Part shown: positions 25,254 through 33,622 of the stretch, one piece after another
How the letters are laid out: the number at the start of each line of letters is the position of its first letter
How positions within the stretch are numbered: the first letter of the stretch is position 1
Source: Alkalihalophilus marmarensis DSM 21297
GTDB lineage: Bacteria; Bacillota; Bacilli; Bacillales; Bacillaceae_D
Assembly: GCF_000474275.2 (NCBI RefSeq)
Contig: NZ_ATAE01000031.1
Span: forward strand, 1 to 64,000
Direction of reading: 5' to 3'
DNA: 64,000 nt
Notes under the pieces: model-generated
What the model was told of the DNA's origin: nothing
Databases searched by the model: none
Seen by the model: the letters and a program-made list of their open reading frames with translations, nothing else
Translations under genes and position numbers: made by a program

Positions 25254-26490
25254 TCTCCTCACCTCCTTTCAAGCCTGCTTTGCCTAATTGATACTCGTCA
25301 GCTATGTCTAAAGATACATGGTTAAGGTCTACACGGTGCTTATCTCCACCTTCGATGGTATCCATATCTTCAAGCTCGAGAACTTGGTTAATACTGAAGA
25401 CACCCTTATCAAGCATGATCGAATAAAATTCAGCTTGGGTTTTCTTATCGGCTCTTAGCAGTGCTTCCAGGTTAAACTTTAGGTAGTATCTTTCTTGCTC
25501 ACGCAATGAAAACAATTGGTATGAAAATTCTTCTTGATATTGAGTGTAGATCGGACTCAATGTATTTCGAATAAAATCAATTGCTTGCTGCTCAATATTT
25601 GTGTGAGTTGCTCTTTCAAGTTCATTCACCATATGCATAGGAATATTAAAGAAGGTAGCAATCTCTTTCTTGTCAAAATTCATTACCTCAACAAATTGAG
25701 CATCTTTCAGAGGCATTGAAATACTTTGATAGTCAAGCCCAGCATCTAGAATAGCCACACGTTGAGCATTGTTAATCCCTGTATTTGCTTGCTCCCATTC
25801 CCCGCGGATTACTTCTTTAGCATCAGGGTTGAGCATGCCTGGAATCTTTAAAAAGCCTGTAGTAGATACTCCGTTCTTAAAGAATTTCCCCTTAAACTTT
25901 TGTACTGCCTGAGCACTTCCTATAGACTCCCTGATAAGTTGAATTGGTGGCTTCCCCTTGATTCCGTCAGTAGATAATGCGGTTAAATGAACCACGTCAC
26001 CATTCCAGATCTTCACGTTTTCACCGTTTGGCAGTACAGTGTGATACCACAAATCATTGGTCCTTATGTCCACAACTGGCTCTGTATTGGCTGGATTAAG
26101 GAGCCATAATCCTTTAGGTCTACCGTCTGCTCCCCATTCGATATTGATATAAGAATTTCCCCACAGATTACGGTGTGTTTCAATAAGGTGCTTGAATTTA
26201 AAAGGACCTTGGTATGGATTAGGACGATTCTCTAATAGCTTAGCAACTGCATGCTTTTTATCTCTTTCCCTTCCCTTAGCTGTCCTTTTGAAGACCTGGA
26301 AGGGTAATGTTGCTATTCCATTTGCAAGGATATTTACACATGCATACACAGCTGGAACGCCTAACGCTGAATTAACTGTCACGGTCTCCCCGCTTGATGC
26401 TTGGTGGCCAAACATCTTCATGAACCAAGGTTCCGGATTTTTTAAATCTGTCGTTTGACCTTTGGAAGCCAAAGCATTACGAAAAATCAC
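25246..26490 (-). CDS. Portal protein (HK97 gp3 family)
   Basis: 414 aa. Signature regions ALGVPAVYACVNILANGIA and FNIPMHMVNELERATHTN are those of HK97-type portals. The dodecamer forms the DNA entry vertex and docks the terminase. It is in the standard place between terminase and protease. Confidence 0.92.
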   Translation of the reverse strand: MIFRNALASKGQTTDLKNPEPWFMKMFGHQASSGETVTVNSALGVPAVYACVNILANGIATLPFQVFKRTAKGRERDKKHAVAKLLENRPNPYQGPFKFKHLIETHRNLWGNSYINIEWGADGRPKGLWLLNPANTEPVVDIRTNDLWYHTVLPNGENVKIWNGDVVHLTALSTDGIKGKPPIQLIRESIGSAQAVQKFKGKFFKNGVSTTGFLKIPGMLNPDAKEVIRGEWEQANTGINNAQRVAILDAGLDYQSISMPLKDAQFVEVMNFDKKEIATFFNIPMHMVNELERATHTNIEQQAIDFIRNTLSPIYTQYQEEFSYQLFSLREQERYYLKFNLEALLRADKKTQAEFYSIMLDKGVFSINQVLELEDMDTIEGGDKHRVDLNHVSLDIADEYQLGKAGLKGGEENE

Positions 26491-26505
26491 TTTCTCACCC
26501 CCTTT

Positions 26506-26712
26506 CTATCTTTTAGCAAGAACGAACCCGAGGATGATTAACACCATTCCTAACAGGTAGTTACCAGCAAGGATATTCCACTCCACAATTGAAATGAGGT
26601 AGGTGTTAACAACAACTAATACAAGACCAGATAAAATAAAAACATCCTCCAACCATTTGGTGAAGAATGCCGTTAGAAATGCTATGATAAAACCTTTTAG
26701 GACCTTAGCCAA
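26506..26712 (-). CDS. Small membrane protein between portal and terminase
   Basis: About 68 aa from a TTG at 26712 with AGGAGGT eight bases upstream. Two or three hydrophobic helices fill the protein (VFILSGLVLVVVNTYLI, YLLGMVLIILGFVLAKR). Similar tiny membrane genes occur here in related phages. Function unknown. Confidence 0.65.
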   Translation of the reverse strand: MAKVLKGFIIAFLTAFFTKWLEDVFILSGLVLVVVNTYLISIVEWNILAGNYLLGMVLIILGFVLAKR

Positions 26713-26714
26713 AT

Positions 26715-26864
26715 TCACTTACCTCCTATCGTAATTACAGAACCTCTTTGGAAGAAAGTATGAAATGTCCAGCTATACATACGATGGTTCCCAGTCCAAG
26801 ATGATGCCTTAAGTAGAAAGATAAACCATCGCTTCAGTTTAATATTTACTTTAATTGACAACAC
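26715..26864 (-). CDS. Small phage protein downstream of terminase (49 aa)
   Basis: 49 aa from a GTG at 26864, with AAGGAG 10 bases upstream. Basic and aromatic (KLKRWFIFLLKASSWTGNHRM). It fills the gap between the large terminase and the membrane gene and overlaps the latter's upstream region. Comparable short basic frames are found here in other HK97-type prophages. Confidence 0.5.
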   Translation of the reverse strand: MLSIKVNIKLKRWFIFLLKASSWTGNHRMYSWTFHTFFQRGSVITIGGK

Positions 26865-26880
26865 GTTTGATCATCTCCTT

Positions 26881-28578
26881 TTACATCCTCCAATTATTTA
26901 AAAAGTGGCTGCTTAAATCCTCACTGTGACCGCTCATCGCTCTAGAGAAAGCATTAATAATGGCTGCTATTGGATCAATTCTATCTTTTGATTTCGCCTT
27001 GTCTAACATTATATTTTCTTGAGCATCCATTTTAGTTATTGCATTTCCGATCGCCCACGTTAAAAGAGGATCATCAAAATGAATAATATTATTTGCATAC
27101 ACAAACTTTCTAAAGTCTTTTGTGGGTAAGGATAAATGCCTTAACATTTGTGGGATTTCAATGGTAGTAAAACCTAATGACTCAAGGTTTTGAGCAAAAT
27201 GAGAAGCATTCCACTTATCATAATCTACCTCTTGAATCTGATAACCATATTCTCTCCATTCTACTGCCTTCTGCTCGACGAATGAATAATCAACGATACT
27301 ACCAGGTGTTGTAGTGAGGTGTCCTTGTTGCTCCCATAAATCAAAAGGAACCCGATCAGAATTAATTCGTTCTTGCAACTTATCTTCAGGCATAAAAGAA
27401 TGTTGTTTTACGACAAATTTATTATCTGGCAAGGAAAACACAAGACCAAGGCTTGTTAAATCTGTAGTGGCTGACAAATCACTTCCCAGCCAAGCCGGAA
27501 ATTGACGGAGATCCATCTTCACTTCCTCAACTTTCGATTTACACTTTTTCCATTTAGCCATATCCATATATCCGTTCTCTTTAGCATCTACCCAAATATT
27601 CATATTCTTGGTTAAGAACTTTGTCATCTTTTCTGGAACATCAAGTGCTGCTTTAAGGCGCTTTCTTAAATATTCACGGCCATTTTCATAGGAGCATATA
27701 ATTGGATTTGCTTTTTCCCAAACCATTTCATCCTTTATGTCATCACCTTTATCCAATTCATTAATCATAACAAAGTAGTTTTCATTCTCTATTGGGCTAT
27801 TCGGATCAAGAATTTGAGACACATATTGATATTCTACTCTGTAACAAGGATTGTTTAGATTAAACCCGGCTGTCGTAATAATCATCATTAGCGGCTCCGG
27901 TCTTGCACCCATTCCTGATTCAATTATCTCGTACATTTCATCTGTTTCATGAGCGTGATATTCATCAATAATTCCACATTGAGGGTTGTAACCGTCCCCT
28001 GTTTTTCGGTCCTCTTTACTCAACGGCTTAATAAAGGAGTCGCTTTTTATGTGAGTGATGGTTCCATAAGCAACTTTGAATTTATCCCTCAGAAACTCAT
28101 TAGCCTTGATCATTCCCTCAATTTCATCCCATACAATCTTTGCTTGCTCTTTTTTTGTAGCTGCACAATATACCTCAGCTGAAGCCTCTCCAAAAGCTGA
28201 TCCCTCATAACTTCCCACAGCGCCCAGCGATTGAGATTTTGCATTTTTACGTGCCACTTCCCAAAAGCCTTTTGTGAATCGTCTATATTCTGATTCTCTG
28301 TGAACCCACCCATAAATATTGCCGAAGTTAAATTCTTGGATGATATGAGGCTCAATATATTTACCAGCCAAGATTCCTTTTCTATGCTTAAAGGATCTCA
28401 TCCAGTCTAAGAATCTTTCTCCGCGTTCTTCATCAAAGATATAAGGAAATTCATCCGATCCTTCTCTTTCAAGATCCAATAAAAAGCGCTGACACGCCCA
28501 TTTATGCTTTTGACAGGCTACGATGTCACCGCTAATAACTTGTTTACTGTATTCAATTAGCCTTTCCCTTAGCGACAT
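26881..28578 (-). CDS. Terminase large subunit
   Basis: 565 aa. The N-terminal ATPase has the Walker A-like ARKNAKSQSLGAVG and Walker B CGIIDEYHAHE. The C-terminal RNase H-like nuclease begins near AWLGSDLSATTDLTSLG, whose first Asp is a metal ligand. It pumps phage DNA into proheads and cuts it. It overlaps the small subunit gene by one base. Confidence 0.94.
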   Translation of the reverse strand: MSLRERLIEYSKQVISGDIVACQKHKWACQRFLLDLEREGSDEFPYIFDEERGERFLDWMRSFKHRKGILAGKYIEPHIIQEFNFGNIYGWVHRESEYRRFTKGFWEVARKNAKSQSLGAVGSYEGSAFGEASAEVYCAATKKEQAKIVWDEIEGMIKANEFLRDKFKVAYGTITHIKSDSFIKPLSKEDRKTGDGYNPQCGIIDEYHAHETDEMYEIIESGMGARPEPLMMIITTAGFNLNNPCYRVEYQYVSQILDPNSPIENENYFVMINELDKGDDIKDEMVWEKANPIICSYENGREYLRKRLKAALDVPEKMTKFLTKNMNIWVDAKENGYMDMAKWKKCKSKVEEVKMDLRQFPAWLGSDLSATTDLTSLGLVFSLPDNKFVVKQHSFMPEDKLQERINSDRVPFDLWEQQGHLTTTPGSIVDYSFVEQKAVEWREYGYQIQEVDYDKWNASHFAQNLESLGFTTIEIPQMLRHLSLPTKDFRKFVYANNIIHFDDPLLTWAIGNAITKMDAQENIMLDKAKSKDRIDPIAAIINAFSRAMSGHSEDLSSHFLNNWRM

Positions 28579-29102
28579 TACACATCACCGAATTTCTTTT
28601 CGAATTCTGACTTTGGTTTCTCCTCATCCACTTTCGGGATCACCAATTTTAAGCGAGATGTAATAGACAGCCCTAACTCACTGGCAGCTGCTTTACATTC
28701 GTTGAAGAGTAAGTTCTTAGCGCGCTGAAGCTTCGTATAATTTTCATTTAGAAATTTCTCTTTCGTCAGCTTACCGAGAATCTCAACTTCCATTATCCTA
28801 GTTGGTTTCATCGAACGTAATTCTTTTTGAACTCGAATATATTGATCTCTTGAGTCAATGTATCGTGCCAGACCGTCCACATCTAGGTTGCTGAAGATGT
28901 TGAGTCGCATCAATTCAGCTGCAATCTTCTCGAATTCTTTTTTCTGTTCTTTAGTCAAGTAGCTTGGTGGTTCAATGTTATCTGTATAACCGCGAATAGC
29001 TTGTTCCTGACTTTCACGTTCCTTTATGGCTTTCTTGGTTAAATGATTGGAACGTCCTTTTCCTTTAATCACCTCTAAAGGCTGTCTTGGTCTTCCTGCC
29101 AT
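28578..29102 (-). CDS. Terminase small subunit (P27 family)
   Basis: 174 aa, opens MAGRPRQPLEVIKGKGRSNH, the mark of P27-family small terminases, followed by the helical LTKEQKKEFEKIAAEL region. It recognises the packaging start. RBS AAGGAGGTG. Confidence 0.9.
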   Translation of the reverse strand: MAGRPRQPLEVIKGKGRSNHLTKKAIKERESQEQAIRGYTDNIEPPSYLTKEQKKEFEKIAAELMRLNIFSNLDVDGLARYIDSRDQYIRVQKELRSMKPTRIMEVEILGKLTKEKFLNENYTKLQRAKNLLFNECKAAASELGLSITSRLKLVIPKVDEEKPKSEFEKKFGDV

Positions 29103-29139
29103 CCATTACACCTCCTTATAAAAATTGAATAAACGGATT

Positions 29140-29215
29140 TTTGTGTGCGTTTGAGGGCGAGTCGCTCAGGGGCAAATTTTTTTAAAAATTTTTGACCCCG
29201 GGGGGACCACTTTTA
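29140..29215. other. Candidate cos region
   Basis: Between the HNH gene end and terS there is a GC-rich block (GACCCCGGGGGGACC, 29197-29211) beside a T/A-rich block (29177-29195), with a partly symmetric CAGGGGCAAA ahead of it. In P27/HNH cos phages the cohesive site usually lies here. The exact nick sites cannot be read from sequence alone. Confidence 0.4.
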
Positions 29216-29574
29216 TGCTCTCGATTGTGACATCCATGACATAATGACTCAAGATTGTCGATTGATAGCCTTAAATTCCAGTCTTCTTTAACCTCCACAA
29301 GGTGATGGACCACGTTCGCAGGCTTCAACACCCCGCGCTTCAAACAGCGTTGACACAGCCCGTTATCACGTTCATATGCTAGGTCTCTTACCTGCTTCCA
29401 TTCTTTCGACTTGTAAAAGGCATTGACCACCGGATCACGTCCGTACTTGTTATAATACTTGGCTGATTCTCTGTGATTTTTCTCAGCAATTTTCTGGTGA
29501 ATTTTGCAGAAGGTTTTCTCTGTAAGATTTCCACAGGATATCTCTGCACAAGGACGCTTAGGTTTTCTAGCCAT
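29182..29574 (-). CDS. HNH endonuclease (terminase-associated)
   Basis: 130 aa from the ATG at 29574 (the open frame extends 14 codons further back). Zinc Cys pairs and the HNH core are seen in LCQRCLKRGVLKPANVVHHLVEV and ESLCHGCHNREH. The end GPPGVKNF is conserved in HNH proteins located next to cos. In HK97-type phages this protein works with terminase for cos cleavage. Confidence 0.88.
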   Translation of the reverse strand: MARKPKRPCAEISCGNLTEKTFCKIHQKIAEKNHRESAKYYNKYGRDPVVNAFYKSKEWKQVRDLAYERDNGLCQRCLKRGVLKPANVVHHLVEVKEDWNLRLSIDNLESLCHGCHNREHKSGPPGVKNF

Positions 29575-29878
29575 AATTCTGCTGCAGCTTTCTGTACGTA
29601 TGCTTGTGTGCTTCATTCATAGCACTGACCTTACGTGTTAGCTTTAATAGTTTGTTCTTTTGTTTTACTTTAAGATCACCTTTGGATCTTAGGTCTTTAA
29701 TTTCTTGTTGGATCTCTTTCATCGAATCATCTAAGAAATAGCTGGTATATTCTTGGTTACAATTTGGACAGGTGAAATAATAACGCTCTACATTCCCCGG
29801 CATTTTTTCTACATGATCTGTTTTTAAGGCAGTTATCTTAAATTCCTGTTGGCAGCCTTCGTTACAGGTGACATTCAT
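29567..29878 (-). CDS. Zinc-ribbon phage protein
   Basis: 103 aa from the ATG at 29878 with AAAGGAG nine bases upstream. It has a CNEGC pair and a CPNC pair 35-40 residues apart, consistent with one zinc ribbon, followed by a Lys-rich coiled coil. It overlaps the HNH gene by 8 bases. Function unknown. Confidence 0.7.
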   Translation of the reverse strand: MNVTCNEGCQQEFKITALKTDHVEKMPGNVERYYFTCPNCNQEYTSYFLDDSMKEIQQEIKDLRSKGDLKVKQKNKLLKLTRKVSAMNEAHKHTYRKLQQNYG

Positions 29879-29957
29879 TAGGCAGCTCTCCTTTCTTAAA
29901 ATAAAAAGCACCTTACCGATAAATAGGTAGGCGCTTGTTTAGTATCTTTATAAAAAA

Positions 29958-30383
29958 TTAATAGAACAGAAATACAAAACTAAAATATAGAATAACTAAA
30001 AAAGTTGATAATATTGAGGCTACCAGAGAAGCTAACCAGATATGCAAGAGTAAAGTTACCCACCCAAGGCCACTCCCTAAAAAGAATAAGACAACAAGAC
30101 TCATCACTGACAATAAGAACATATAGATAATAGCTGTCATGAGCCACGCAATTATTTTCTTATTTGTCTGCAACTCCACCAGATGACTATAAAAGCGACT
30201 TACATTAGAAGTTTGTAATATAGATATACCCGCAATGAAAAAGCCAACTGATGCAGAACCTAACGCTATGGACCCTAAGAGAACGTCATTTAAGTTTTGT
30301 ATTTTCTGATAATCAGGGACCACATAAAAGAAAATTAAAAAAGGAAATATGAAAAGACTAAACTTAAAAATAAACCCAACCAT
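29958..30383 (-). CDS. Four-helix membrane protein, partner of the 304-aa protein
   Basis: 141 aa from the ATG at 30383 (AAGGGGG eight bases upstream). Four hydrophobic segments: about 2-20, 30-52, 72-96 and 103-140, with a short charged loop (YSHLVELQTNKK) between helices two and three. It follows the 304-aa gene by 20 bases. No family is recognised. The pair sits between the early and late regions, where Gram-positive prophages often keep accessory genes. Confidence 0.7.
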   Translation of the reverse strand: MVGFIFKFSLFIFPFLIFFYVVPDYQKIQNLNDVLLGSIALGSASVGFFIAGISILQTSNVSRFYSHLVELQTNKKIIAWLMTAIIYMFLLSVMSLVVLFFLGSGLGWVTLLLHIWLASLVASILSTFLVILYFSFVFLFY

Positions 30384-30403
30384 TTCATAATCCCCCTTCA
30401 AAG

Positions 30404-31318
30404 TTAATCTTTATTAATATACATTGTTTCTAAAAGCCTTCTTTGTTTTTTGAATATATTATTAATAGTTTCCATTACTAAAGTAGGTGTCTCTTTTTTA
30501 TTCTTTGCCAATTCTACATCTAAATAATCGGTTAACTTTTCATTAATCAAGTCTAAAGGTTCCTCTATTCCGTTGTGTTCGGAAATAGCTTTCAAAGTCG
30601 AAATGTCATCCTTTTTACTTATTTGAATAATATTTTTTGCTTTGGCAATAGTATCAAGAACTTCAAGACCATCTTTTGCACTGAGACGTACTGTAATCTT
30701 ATCCGCCTTTAATTTCCTTGCCAGATAAATATCACCTAAAATCGGTCGTTGTTCTTTTTGAACTCCAGCTGCATTTTCTGGCATTTTGTAAGTATACTCA
30801 AAGAACTTAATATTATGTGCATTTTCTAACCTAAATAATTTTTTGAGGTCGGGTATTAACTCTATTATAAATTTACTACTTTTTTCAGGGATTATTCCAG
30901 TTTGTCGAATTAATTTTCTAAGGTATACACCAAAAACTTTATCATTAACTCCTCCTGTTTTTTTATGCAAAACAAGAGTTTGAGTAAATGGATAATATGC
31001 AAATCCTGTATTAACTATAGTGCCTTCATCCGGCTTAGTAGCATATGCTGTCCTTTTGCCATCTAAATTAGCTATCTCTCCTTCAGAAGATGTATCAAGT
31101 TTTTCAAGTATCCCTACCCACCAATGTCTGTCAGTATGGTCATCACGTTGCATCTTTTCAATATAAGTTATTCTTAATACATGACCGCCCGCTTCAACAT
31201 TATCTACTTTTCCAGAATCAATAACCCCTTTTTGTAAGTTTAACAGATCATCGATTGTCCTGGGGTATTCTTCAGCTTCGCTCACATAGAAAAAGTTAGC
31301 AGTTATTCTTCTTTTCAA
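30404..31318 (-). CDS. Uncharacterised cytosolic protein of an accessory two-gene module
   Basis: 304 aa from a TTG with GGGGG eight bases upstream. No membrane segment. The N-terminal half is beta-rich (ITANFFYVSEAEEYP, HWWVGILEKLD, NTGFAYYPFTQTLVLHKK), the C-terminal half helical. It is not a standard phage gene. A soluble protein of about 300 aa paired with a small four-helix membrane protein recalls two-gene defence systems such as Kiwa (KwaB DUF4868 / KwaA), but I see no specific motif, so this is a hypothesis. Confidence 0.65.
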   Translation of the reverse strand: MKRRITANFFYVSEAEEYPRTIDDLLNLQKGVIDSGKVDNVEAGGHVLRITYIEKMQRDDHTDRHWWVGILEKLDTSSEGEIANLDGKRTAYATKPDEGTIVNTGFAYYPFTQTLVLHKKTGGVNDKVFGVYLRKLIRQTGIIPEKSSKFIIELIPDLKKLFRLENAHNIKFFEYTYKMPENAAGVQKEQRPILGDIYLARKLKADKITVRLSAKDGLEVLDTIAKAKNIIQISKKDDISTLKAISEHNGIEEPLDLINEKLTDYLDVELAKNKKETPTLVMETINNIFKKQRRLLETMYINKD

Positions 31319-31360
31319 GTAAAAATCCCCCTATTTATGTCAAATTAGTAAGTACGTTGT

Positions 31361-31380
31361 CTATTTTACTACTAAAATAG
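31361..31380. promoter_or_regulatory. Palindrome upstream of the accessory module
   Basis: CTATTTTA-CTAC-TAAAATAG has 8-bp arms. Read on the minus strand it includes TAAAAT, a possible -10 with TTTATA 17 bases ahead. It may be an operator of the 304-aa/141-aa gene pair. Confidence 0.45.
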
Positions 31381-31414
31381 GTACATATAAAGGGAACTTA
31401 TGTTCTCATTGTAC

Positions 31415-31475
31415 TGTTGTAAAGTGAAAAAAGCAACAGATTTCACTCTAATGGGGTTAGAGGATTCTGTTGCTC
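31415..31475 (-). terminator. Terminator between late regulator and accessory module
   Basis: On the minus strand AGCAACAGA pairs with TCTGTTGCT and is followed by TTTTTCAC; a smaller stem (CTCTAAC / GTTAGAG-like) lies inside. It isolates the two-gene module from the ArpU-like gene upstream. Confidence 0.7.
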
Positions 31476-31545
31476 ACACTAATTTGACACTATCATTGTA
31501 TCACTTTACTTATGAATAAAAAATGACCACTTTGTGCCCTGACGC

Positions 31546-32088
31546 TTACCTATTCATAGTGATACTATCTATCCCGAATACCAATGAGGACAAGACTTCT
31601 ACCGCTTTATTAACATCTTTATAAACTGTTCTTTTGTCTATATTGTGCCTTTCAGAAACTTCTTCAGCTGATAACCTTTCTTGAGAAATATATAGATGGT
31701 AGATTGTTTTGTACTTTCTCACCTCTTCATCCCTTCCAGATTCCTCACACAGGACCCTGTAAACTCGTAACATTTGATCAATAAACTTTACCATAGCAAG
31801 CGTTCGTTTCTTGCTGCGTTTAATCGATTCAACAACCAATTCATTTGAGTGCATTTCTTCAAATACATCATCTGGAACCTCAAGTTCATCGAGCTCGATC
31901 TGCAAGTCTTTACTATGTAAGACAAACGATCGATAGTGTTTTAATAACAGCTTAGTGTTTCTTAATCTCATGTCACGTCTGTTCTTTTGCGCCTTTAATT
32001 GTTTCTGCTCCATATATTCAAGAGCAGTTTTTACAGCTGTCTCAGCTGATACTTTTGCCACCTGTTCAAGCAATTTCTCATTGGACAT
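31546..32088 (-). CDS. ArpU-like late-gene transcription regulator
   Basis: 180 aa. The C-terminal part (YHLYISQERLSAEEVSERHNIDKRTVYKDVNKAVEVLS) is a sigma-70 region 4-like helix-turn-helix as in the ArpU family. The N-terminus is a Lys-rich coiled coil. Such proteins turn on packaging and structural genes in Gram-positive phages. It is the last gene of the early block, just ahead of terminase. Confidence 0.8.
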   Translation of the reverse strand: MSNEKLLEQVAKVSAETAVKTALEYMEQKQLKAQKNRRDMRLRNTKLLLKHYRSFVLHSKDLQIELDELEVPDDVFEEMHSNELVVESIKRSKKRTLAMVKFIDQMLRVYRVLCEESGRDEEVRKYKTIYHLYISQERLSAEEVSERHNIDKRTVYKDVNKAVEVLSSLVFGIDSITMNR

Positions 32089-32175
32089 GACATCTCCTCC
32101 TTACAATACTTATTTCCTTAGAGATATATAGAATATTAATTACCGATATCGAGAATACTGTTAAAGGTGATTATA

Positions 32176-32322
32176 ATGAAAATACATTATGGTTGGTGGA
32201 TATTGATTGGTTATATTTTAATGCTCATTGCTACGATTCTTGTTTCTCACCTTGATACCATCGTTATTCTTAAACGGCATTTAATGGTCGTAATGTTCAT
32301 TAAGCTCTTCGCATTTCTTTAA
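32176..32322 (+). CDS. Small membrane peptide on the opposite strand (48 aa)
   Basis: 48 aa, ATG at 32176 with AAAGGTG six bases upstream. A hydrophobic segment (WWILIGYILMLIATILV) is followed by a basic stretch and a second hydrophobic end. It is the only plus-strand gene in this region and converges on the next gene, overlapping it by 23 bases. Possibly toxin-like; no antitoxin is evident. Confidence 0.4.
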   Translation: MKIHYGWWILIGYILMLIATILVSHLDTIVILKRHLMVVMFIKLFAFL

Positions 32323-32500
32323 CCAACTTTTGCATTTCAATTGCTATAGCTTCAATCTCTTTAGCATTTTTTTCCACATTATCTAAACGGTTAGAACGAG
32401 ACTTAATAACATGGTATTCCATATCTTCCTTGTATATATGAAGGTTATCCATTAACTCAAAAAGTCGCTTGCTTTTTGAAGTAACTCTTTTTCTACCCAT
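32300..32500 (-). CDS. Small helical phage protein (66 aa)
   Basis: 66 aa, ATG with AAAGGAG upstream. Basic N-terminus (MGRKRVTSKSKRLFELM), coiled-coil end (NAKEIEAIAIEMQKLVKEM). Early-region gene of unknown function. Confidence 0.65.
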   Translation of the reverse strand: MGRKRVTSKSKRLFELMDNLHIYKEDMEYHVIKSRSNRLDNVEKNAKEIEAIAIEMQKLVKEMRRA

Positions 32501-32545
32501 AGAAAACTCCTTTCTTCTTAATGGACAATATCATCGGACTGCGAA

Positions 32546-32707
32546 TCAGTCACTCGTAATAAGAAACTCTCCATCTTCGTCATCTAATCTAATTTCAATT
32601 TCTTTTACAGCGTTGTAACAATCGCTAAATTCAAGCATTTCTTTTGCTAATGGTCTAATTTTCTCTAACAATTCATCTACCGTTTTTGCTCCTTGTTGCA
32701 TACTCAT
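32546..32707 (-). CDS. Small acidic phage protein (53 aa)
   Basis: 53 aa, ATG at 32707 with AGAAGGAG six bases upstream. Helical start (AKTVDELLEKIRPLAKEML), then a beta end (EIEIRLDDEDGEFLI). Early operon, unknown function. Confidence 0.6.
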   Translation of the reverse strand: MSMQQGAKTVDELLEKIRPLAKEMLEFSDCYNAVKEIEIRLDDEDGEFLITSD

Positions 32708-32732
32708 TAACCACTCCTTCTAATTCACAATC

Positions 32733-32858
32733 TCAATTATTATTATTAAAGCATTCTTGACATTGGCTAAACTCATAAGGCTCATTATTACCATAACACG
32801 CCTCATATTGTTCGATTTCAACCGTCTTTTCACAGTCCTCGCATTGATAAGTATGCAA
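32733..32858 (-). CDS. Tiny zinc-ribbon protein (41 aa)
   Basis: 41 aa from a TTG at 32858 with AGGTGGG four bases upstream. Two CxxC-type pairs (CEDC and CQEC) about 24 residues apart, plus one extra Cys, suggest a single zinc ribbon. Position in the early operon fits a small regulator. Confidence 0.5.
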   Translation of the reverse strand: MHTYQCEDCEKTVEIEQYEACYGNNEPYEFSQCQECFNNNN

Positions 32859-32909
32859 TATTCCCACCTCTTTCTTATTTCGTAGTATCCCTCTGATCTT
32901 CATCAACAT

Positions 32910-33131
32910 TTACTCAGCTGCTGCTTTTATTTTTTCGTCCAAGGAATCAATATATCTGTTCATCTCCACATAACGCATGCGGTCTAGCCTCTTTGGTTTG
33001 AGACCCAATATTCTTTCGGCCGTAGTTACATAATGTCTAACCGTTCCAGTAGTTCTTACGTCTTCAAAAATCTCACACAATGGCGTATCTAACTGGTCCT
33101 TTTTAACCCAATTACTACGATTCTCTTTCAT
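32910..33131 (-). CDS. Small hypothetical phage protein (73 aa)
   Basis: 73 aa from the ATG at 33131 (GAGGTGG five bases upstream); the longer frame to 33218 lacks a site and runs into a large inverted repeat. The sequence has LCEIFEDVRTTGTVRHYVTTAERILGL, helical. Unknown function. Confidence 0.6.
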   Translation of the reverse strand: MKENRSNWVKKDQLDTPLCEIFEDVRTTGTVRHYVTTAERILGLKPKRLDRMRYVEMNRYIDSLDEKIKAAAE

Positions 33132-33194
33132 CCCTACCACCTCATCTCTCTTTAGCGCCTCGAATAATTTCCAACTAATTAGAAATAATAATCT

Positions 33195-33257
33195 CAAGCT
33201 AGAACGTTGGACCTCCATGATTAATACAAACTACAGAAAGCCAACGTTCCAAGCTTG
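33195..33257. repeat. Large imperfect inverted repeat
   Basis: CAAGCT-A-GAACGTTGG (33195-33210) faces CCAACGTTC-CAAGCTTG (33241-33257), leaving a 30-base loop. It lies between the 73-aa gene and the coiled-coil membrane gene. The AACGTT and AAGCTT palindromes inside each arm are notable. It may be an RNA structure controlling the downstream early genes. Confidence 0.6.
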
Positions 33258-33273
33258 CTAATGTAATTACTTC

Positions 33274-33603
33274 CTATGCCTTCCTACGTTTACCCCGTAC
33301 CTTCTTTTTACGTCTATTCGACTTTTTATGAATCAACTTTTGATACGCCATATCCTTCTGCTCTAATTGCTTCCGGTATTCAGAAATTTGGACTACATTA
33401 TCCCAAGCAACGTCAATCACATGATCGTGCTCATCTTTGAACGTTTTCATTTGATCTTGCTTTATTTGATGTAGCTCTTTAATCTTATTAATTGCACTTC
33501 TAAGCTCTTTCATTTCTACTACCTTTTCTTTATATTCACGGTACTGAAGAATAACCAATATCAGATACACCACAATTAAACTACCTAACACCCAGCTCCA
33601 CAT
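33274..33603 (-). CDS. Single-span membrane protein with coiled coil
   Basis: 109 aa from the ATG at 33603 (AGGAGAG nine bases upstream). One N-terminal helix (WSWVLGSLIVVYLILVILQY), a long heptad region to residue 90, then a very basic tail (KKSNRRKKKVRGKRRK). Topology resembles small membrane anchors; function unknown. Confidence 0.65.
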   Translation of the reverse strand: MWSWVLGSLIVVYLILVILQYREYKEKVVEMKELRSAINKIKELHQIKQDQMKTFKDEHDHVIDVAWDNVVQISEYRKQLEQKDMAYQKLIHKKSNRRKKKVRGKRRKA

Positions 33604-33622
33604 TAATAACCACTCTCCTATT

